64,000 bases of DNA from Sophora flavescens (Eukaryota; Streptophyta; Magnoliopsida; Fabales; Fabaceae), in contig CM061062.1 in NCBI GenBank assembly GCA_030762895.1, positions 136,383,104 through 136,447,103 on the forward strand, written 5' to 3'. This document shows, piece by piece, positions 60,501 through 64,000 of the stretch (position 1 is its first letter; every line of letters begins with the position of its first letter). Made by a program: the position numbers and the translations under genes. Under the pieces are notes generated by a model. That model was not told where the DNA came from. It saw only the letters and a list, made by a program, of their open reading frames with translations, and ran no database searches.

Positions 60501-61480
60501 ATTTATCAATAAAGTGTCATGATGATGATTTTGCCACATTAAATGCTAGCTTATCTTGACTTTGTTGGCTGAATTTATGATTCAAAGATAAGTTAGGATA
60601 ATTCAATGTATTTAGGAAGAATCAAGAACATTGTGGAAAAATCAAGGATAAAGTAGAAACTTGTAGAAACTTATGGAAAACTCTAGAATCAACATGATGC
60701 ATTCAACAACAATGAGGCAGCCACAATTATCATGGACTTGCGCATGGGCTGGGTTATTTTGGGCTTGGGTTCATTCTTGTGGGTCCCACTGGAAAATTTA
60801 GGCATTAGGCTTAAAATAGGAAACTTAAGGAAACTTTAACGGCTTTTTGAACTCAAACTATGAACTAGAAAAGTTTGGGCTTCTAAGCCATGACCATTTA
60901 AGATTAGAAACAAGTATTCTAGCCCAATCCACTTGGAAAAACTTAAAAAACTAATTTAAGGACAAAAGGGTAATTTACAGAAAGTTCAGGGGCTTAAACG
61001 TAAAATTTCTAAATTTTCTATTTAACCCTGAAAAACCTTCTAGACTTAAAGCTATGATTCATCCCCTTGAATCATCTCAAAATCCTAATATAAACCCTCT
61101 CTCTACTCTTATAAACTCTAATTTCCCTTCCGTCGTCTACCCGATTACGCTTTCCGGCCGTAATACGTAAATTATTTTATTTTTTTCTGAAAATAATTCT
61201 AAAAATACAGAATTGTAGAAAATAAAATACTAAACTTACGTCTTTCGTTCACGAATTAAAATTAGGTCTTTTGAGCAGTATTATTATCACAATGGAATTC
61301 ATGTCGTAGGGTTTCGCCCGACTTTCCAACCTAAATTTTAATCGTAGCTTCCTACATTCAAGTAGGATTAAGTGGTAAACTCCGTCTATTTAAAATAGTT
61401 TTCTAAGTCTCATATAAAAATATAAACATAATTATATAAATTTCTGATATTAGAAAACAGCGAAAAGTCGGGGTGTTACA
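57510..61480 (-). repeat. Family A 5' LTR
   Basis: It is 3,971 bp. Minus-strand TATA at about 60368-60376 gives a transcript that would begin some 2.8 kb before the LTR end. Splice-donor-like AGAGGTAAGGGG lies near 59411. Near the upstream end (61285-61310) it differs from the 3' LTR by a clustered change at 'tcacaatggaattcatgtcg'. Confidence 0.9.
58052..58286. repeat. 49-bp minisatellite, five units
   Basis: Same repeat and slot as 52297-52444 but with five units, the fourth shortened by 9 bp. This accounts for the length difference between the two LTRs of one element. Confidence 0.9.
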
Positions 61481-61844
61481 GAAGGAAAAAGACTCATAAA
61501 GTAAATTTGTGTGTAAAGTGAGCATGTAAAAAATCATCGATCTTTAGATCATTTAGTGAAGTGAAATCTCAATGCACTTTCATAAGATTAAGAGTAGATA
61601 TACCTTTAGTTGGTTAGATACAAACTCACTGAACAAAAGCCATATCGAACCACTGTTGGTTAGGGGTAATTGATAATTCCTAGAATTTTACTTGGAAGAG
61701 ACAATGTTTCTCACGTCCCTGCCTTACTGTTTAGAATCTATACATTTTCCTTACAACACATCAGTCAAAAATTGCTCAGACAATATCCGGTAAACAGAGT
61801 CCCCAGTATACATAGACCAAAAACTTTCAGGACACTGGTTACCC

Positions 61845-62849
61845 TCACCACCACCAAAACATTTTAAACAGGTGTATCTTTCTCATCCTAGCATTGTATG
61901 TTAGGAAGGCTTTGGCTTTGAGAGGATCGGCATTTAAATATTCAAATGCATACATCTGTTTACCCTCTTCCAACCCATCTATCTCCATCACGGCCTCTAA
62001 CAGCTCAGTTGTATCAACAGAGCTTTCGCTTCGCTCCATAACATCAGCCAAACATCGGATGCTCGATGCCACTGTCATCAACGCATCCTGAAGAGCATTT
62101 GAGCCACGATGCCATTTATGATTCGGTTGGACCACAGGAGGCTCCTGAAAACCATCAGGCATCTGGTCGTATTCTGGAGGTCAGGCATATGATTCGGTTC
62201 CATCTGTCTCACTCGTGTCTTCTGAACTGGGGGAAGTAAAGGAGGCTGATTCATTCTCATGATTCTCCATGTTCATTAGAGAACTTCCACGCTTCATCTT
62301 CGCCCAACGACTAGGGGCTTGATAATTTCCACAAACAATTTTAAGTTCATCATACATCTCTATATGCTTTCCACGGAATCCCCTTGCATCAGGATGTGCC
62401 TATCCATTGAATCATAGAACACCGGAATAGGTATTTTACGTAAATTCATATACATTGAAGGAGTGAGATGAAAGATATACTGACAGCAATGTATTTCTTC
62501 TGTATTTCTTCTAGTGCTCATCACTATCACACTCTATCATCTTTGTAATTGGATTCCACCAGAAACCATCCTGACTTAGCATATCTTTTATAACTTTATA
62601 TCTCTTCTTGATTGTCTTCAGACGATTGATAACTTTCTGGTTATTCAAATTCAAGTTGAATTGAGTGTTTACAGCTACACAGGCAGTGGTATAGGCATTT
62701 TTATTGAAACATTTGTCAATTTTGTTTCCACTTTTTGCCTGAACTGCTAGCGCTTCAATCAGACACTTATCCATTGCAATTGACCACACAACATTTCTTC
62801 CTTTGGTTTGCATATCCATTCTTTGCCTTTGGAGATCATAGTGTTCCAT
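61845..62849 (-). pseudogene. Myb/SANT-like domain gene, broken
   Basis: Exon 1 (62849-62515) encodes a Myb/SANT-like (Myb_DNA-bind_3) domain: VVWSIAMDKCLIEALAVQAK, NKNAYTTACVAVNTQFNLNL, VINRLKTIKKRYKVIKDML, GFWWNPITKMIECDSDE. After an apparent intron or insert of about 115 bp the next part reads AHPDARGFRGKHIEMYDEL, YQAPSRWAKMKRGSSLM, and ends NADPLKAKAFLTYNARMRK. Lesions: TAG right after CDSDEH and in-frame TGA at 62181-62183. Proteins of this type are DNA-binding partners, including the Myb-like ORF of PIF/Harbinger transposons and L10-interacting MYB-domain proteins. Which of these it derives from cannot be told here. Confidence 0.75.
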
Positions 62850-63404
62850 TCCTACACATATACAATACAGAACTGAATACACTGTTCAAGACAACAATGT
62901 ATATATAACCATACATTTTGTTTTAGGTACATATCACATAAAAATTAATTTAAAAATAGTCCACATTTGCCTAAATATAATATGAACCATGAAATCAGTA
63001 AAAGTTTTAAAGAAGAAAAAGGTAACAAGGGTCTCAAAAAGAAACAACAATGGATGTGTAATGTAATATCAAAAATCACAAGTTGCAGTTTGGTTATGGC
63101 TCCTATAAGTGTTTCTCTCAAAGTTGTTTCATGTGTCTGCTGTGTTTGATACACAGAAAATGGAGCAGCAGTACTTAGTGATTGAGTTTTTTTCCTTGTT
63201 AGTATTTATCTTATCCTACCCCTTTTATAGTTCTGCTCAGATGGCTTTGAAGGAGCCTGCAGACTGGCTCTGAAAATCAAACAAGAACAACTTCAACTTC
63301 ACTCGAAACCTGCCCAGTAAAATTTTTGTTTTGTTGGAGACCAAGAATCCAATTGAAGTAAACTGAACACATTTTATGGATAACTGAATCCCAAATAAAA
63401 TAAC
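62850..63404. other. 5' flank of the Myb/SANT-like pseudogene
   Basis: No gene. A minus-strand TATAAAAGGGG (about 63221-63231) could be a promoter for the pseudogene, about 380 bp upstream of its ATG. Confidence 0.4.
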
Positions 63405-63600
63405 TGTTAAGACGAGAGAGAACAAGAGACATTGACATAACCCGTGTGTTTCAACTACAGCACGAAGATTGTATTATATAGGCAATGAACAAATCAAAAT
63501 ACAATCAATGTCATAATTACAAGATATTCACAATATCTTATTATCCTAATTATCCTAATATTCCTATAATCAGAATATATTATTTACATAAATATCAACA
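63405..63600 (-). repeat. Short Copia LTR (3' LTR)
   Basis: Minus strand begins TGTTGATATTTATG immediately after the polypurine tract GAGGGGGAG and ends near CGTCTTAACA (63405), giving TGTT...AACA ends and a length of about 196 bp. A TATA-like CTATATAATAC lies near 63475. The 63405 boundary is inferred from the end sequence only. Confidence 0.6.
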
Positions 63601-63605
63601 CTCCC

Positions 63606-63767
63606 CCTCAAGCTGGAGCATATAAATCATATGCACCAAGCTTGTTACATATATAATTTATTCGAGGACCTCTCAAAGACTTAGTGAAGACATCTGCCTG
63701 TTGATCATTTGAATTGACAAAGTTGGTGGTGATGTCCCCAGATAAGATCTTTTCTCTGATGAAGTGT
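63606..63767 (-). pseudogene. Copia RNase H C-terminus
   Basis: Minus-strand translation: HFIREKILSGDITTNFVNSN, QQADVFTKSLRGPRINYICN, ending LGAYDLYAPA and a stop at 63606. QADVFTKSL is the diagnostic Copia end. Upstream coding sequence is cut by the Athila-like LTR at 63768. Different from the Sirevirus (ADIFTKPL) in wording and LTR. Confidence 0.85.
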
Positions 63768-64000
63768 GATAAGTGTGATTTCACCTCATATTTCCTTGAC
63801 ATTTTGCATGCATTTTCATATAGTTTAGGCATATTTAATTTGATTTTTGTTAGTTTTTCCTTGGAACGGGTGAGGTGATTTTGTGGTGTTTGTGTGTAGG
63901 AATTGAAGATTAAAATACTCAGGATCAGTTATGTTGGAGCTTGCATAAAGGCGGAACTTGAAAAGCAAGAAAAATGAGCCAAACAGAGCCCATCACAGCC
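63768..64000 (+). repeat. Athila-like LTR, cut by the window end
   Basis: It starts TGATAAGTGTGATTTCACC and follows 18478 for about 210 bp with moderate divergence ('tttccttggaacgggtgagg' versus 'tttcctttggaacggatgag'). At about 63984 it switches to 'cccatcacagcc' where the other copies have TCGCCTCGCGAG words. Confidence 0.8.

Larger units (their letters stand above)
51754..61480 (-). mobile_element. Family A LTR retrotransposon, gag-only, with exact duplication
   Basis: Complete element: LTRs at 51754-55638 and 57510-61480, exact target duplication GAAGG at 51749-51753 and 61481-61485, primer site and polypurine tract adjacent to the LTRs. The interior is only 1,871 bp and contains an intact gag but no protease, RT, RNase H or integrase. 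Only a short pol-end-like tail (NFEDEIF frame near 55660-55690) is left. Gag with three zinc knuckles, LTRs near 4 kb and an initiator-Met primer fit the Tekay/Del side of Ty3-type elements, though lineage needs a polymerase to be certain. LTRs are very similar to each other, so insertion is fairly recent. Confidence 0.9.

Overview
This window looks like repeat-rich nuclear DNA of a flowering plant, probably a eudicot and most likely a legume. The evidence is GT-AG introns, decayed plant genes (clade-D-like protein phosphatase 2C, a DYW-type PPR protein close to Arabidopsis CRR22, an EMSY-LIKE Tudor exon, a Myb/SANT-like protein) and plant LTR-retrotransposon lineages with initiator-Met and Asp tRNA primer sites. 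Species is not determinable from the sequence alone. I see no rRNA, tRNA, CRISPR or bacterial-type operon. Only one long coding frame is clearly unbroken: a retrotransposon gag.

Layout. 1-1930: degenerate satellite of roughly 95-bp units with a MITE in it. 1931-7900: AT-rich intergenic DNA with a fragment of a PP2C exon. 8072-10483: a three-exon PP2C pseudogene with a readable TATA box, followed by a 5'-truncated LINE with an exact 16-bp target duplication and a MITE. 13480-13548: an isolated EMSY-LIKE exon.

13913-45825 is one nest of mobile elements that can be resolved from target-site duplications: a tRNA-derived SINE (16-bp duplication), split by a solo Copia LTR (duplication CACAT), split by a 30-kb Sirevirus-type Copia element (LTRs 14194-15753 and 42754-44311), whose pol is split by a minus-strand Ty3-like LTR ('family B'), itself split by a plus-strand family B LTR, itself split by a solo LTR of a second family ('family A', duplication TCGGG). 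A separate Athila-like non-autonomous element interrupts the Sirevirus envelope-like ORF. The six-deep stack reads as an insertion history.

45826-51753: a Harbinger-like non-autonomous transposon ending 65 bp before the start codon of a CRR22-like PPR pseudogene. 51754-61480: a family A LTR retrotransposon with exact 5-bp duplication GAAGG, long LTRs, an intact gag and essentially no pol, so any movement would need proteins from elsewhere. 61845-62849: a broken Myb/SANT-like gene. 63405-64000: the end of another Copia element interrupted by a further Athila-like LTR that runs off the window.

The genes do not form a pathway. The more unusual signals are regulatory or structural: two identically spaced TGAGTCA triplets upstream of the family B TATA box, a splice-donor-like motif kept in both LTR families, a variable minisatellite slot in the family A LTR, and interchangeable GC-rich palindromic modules in the Athila-like family.
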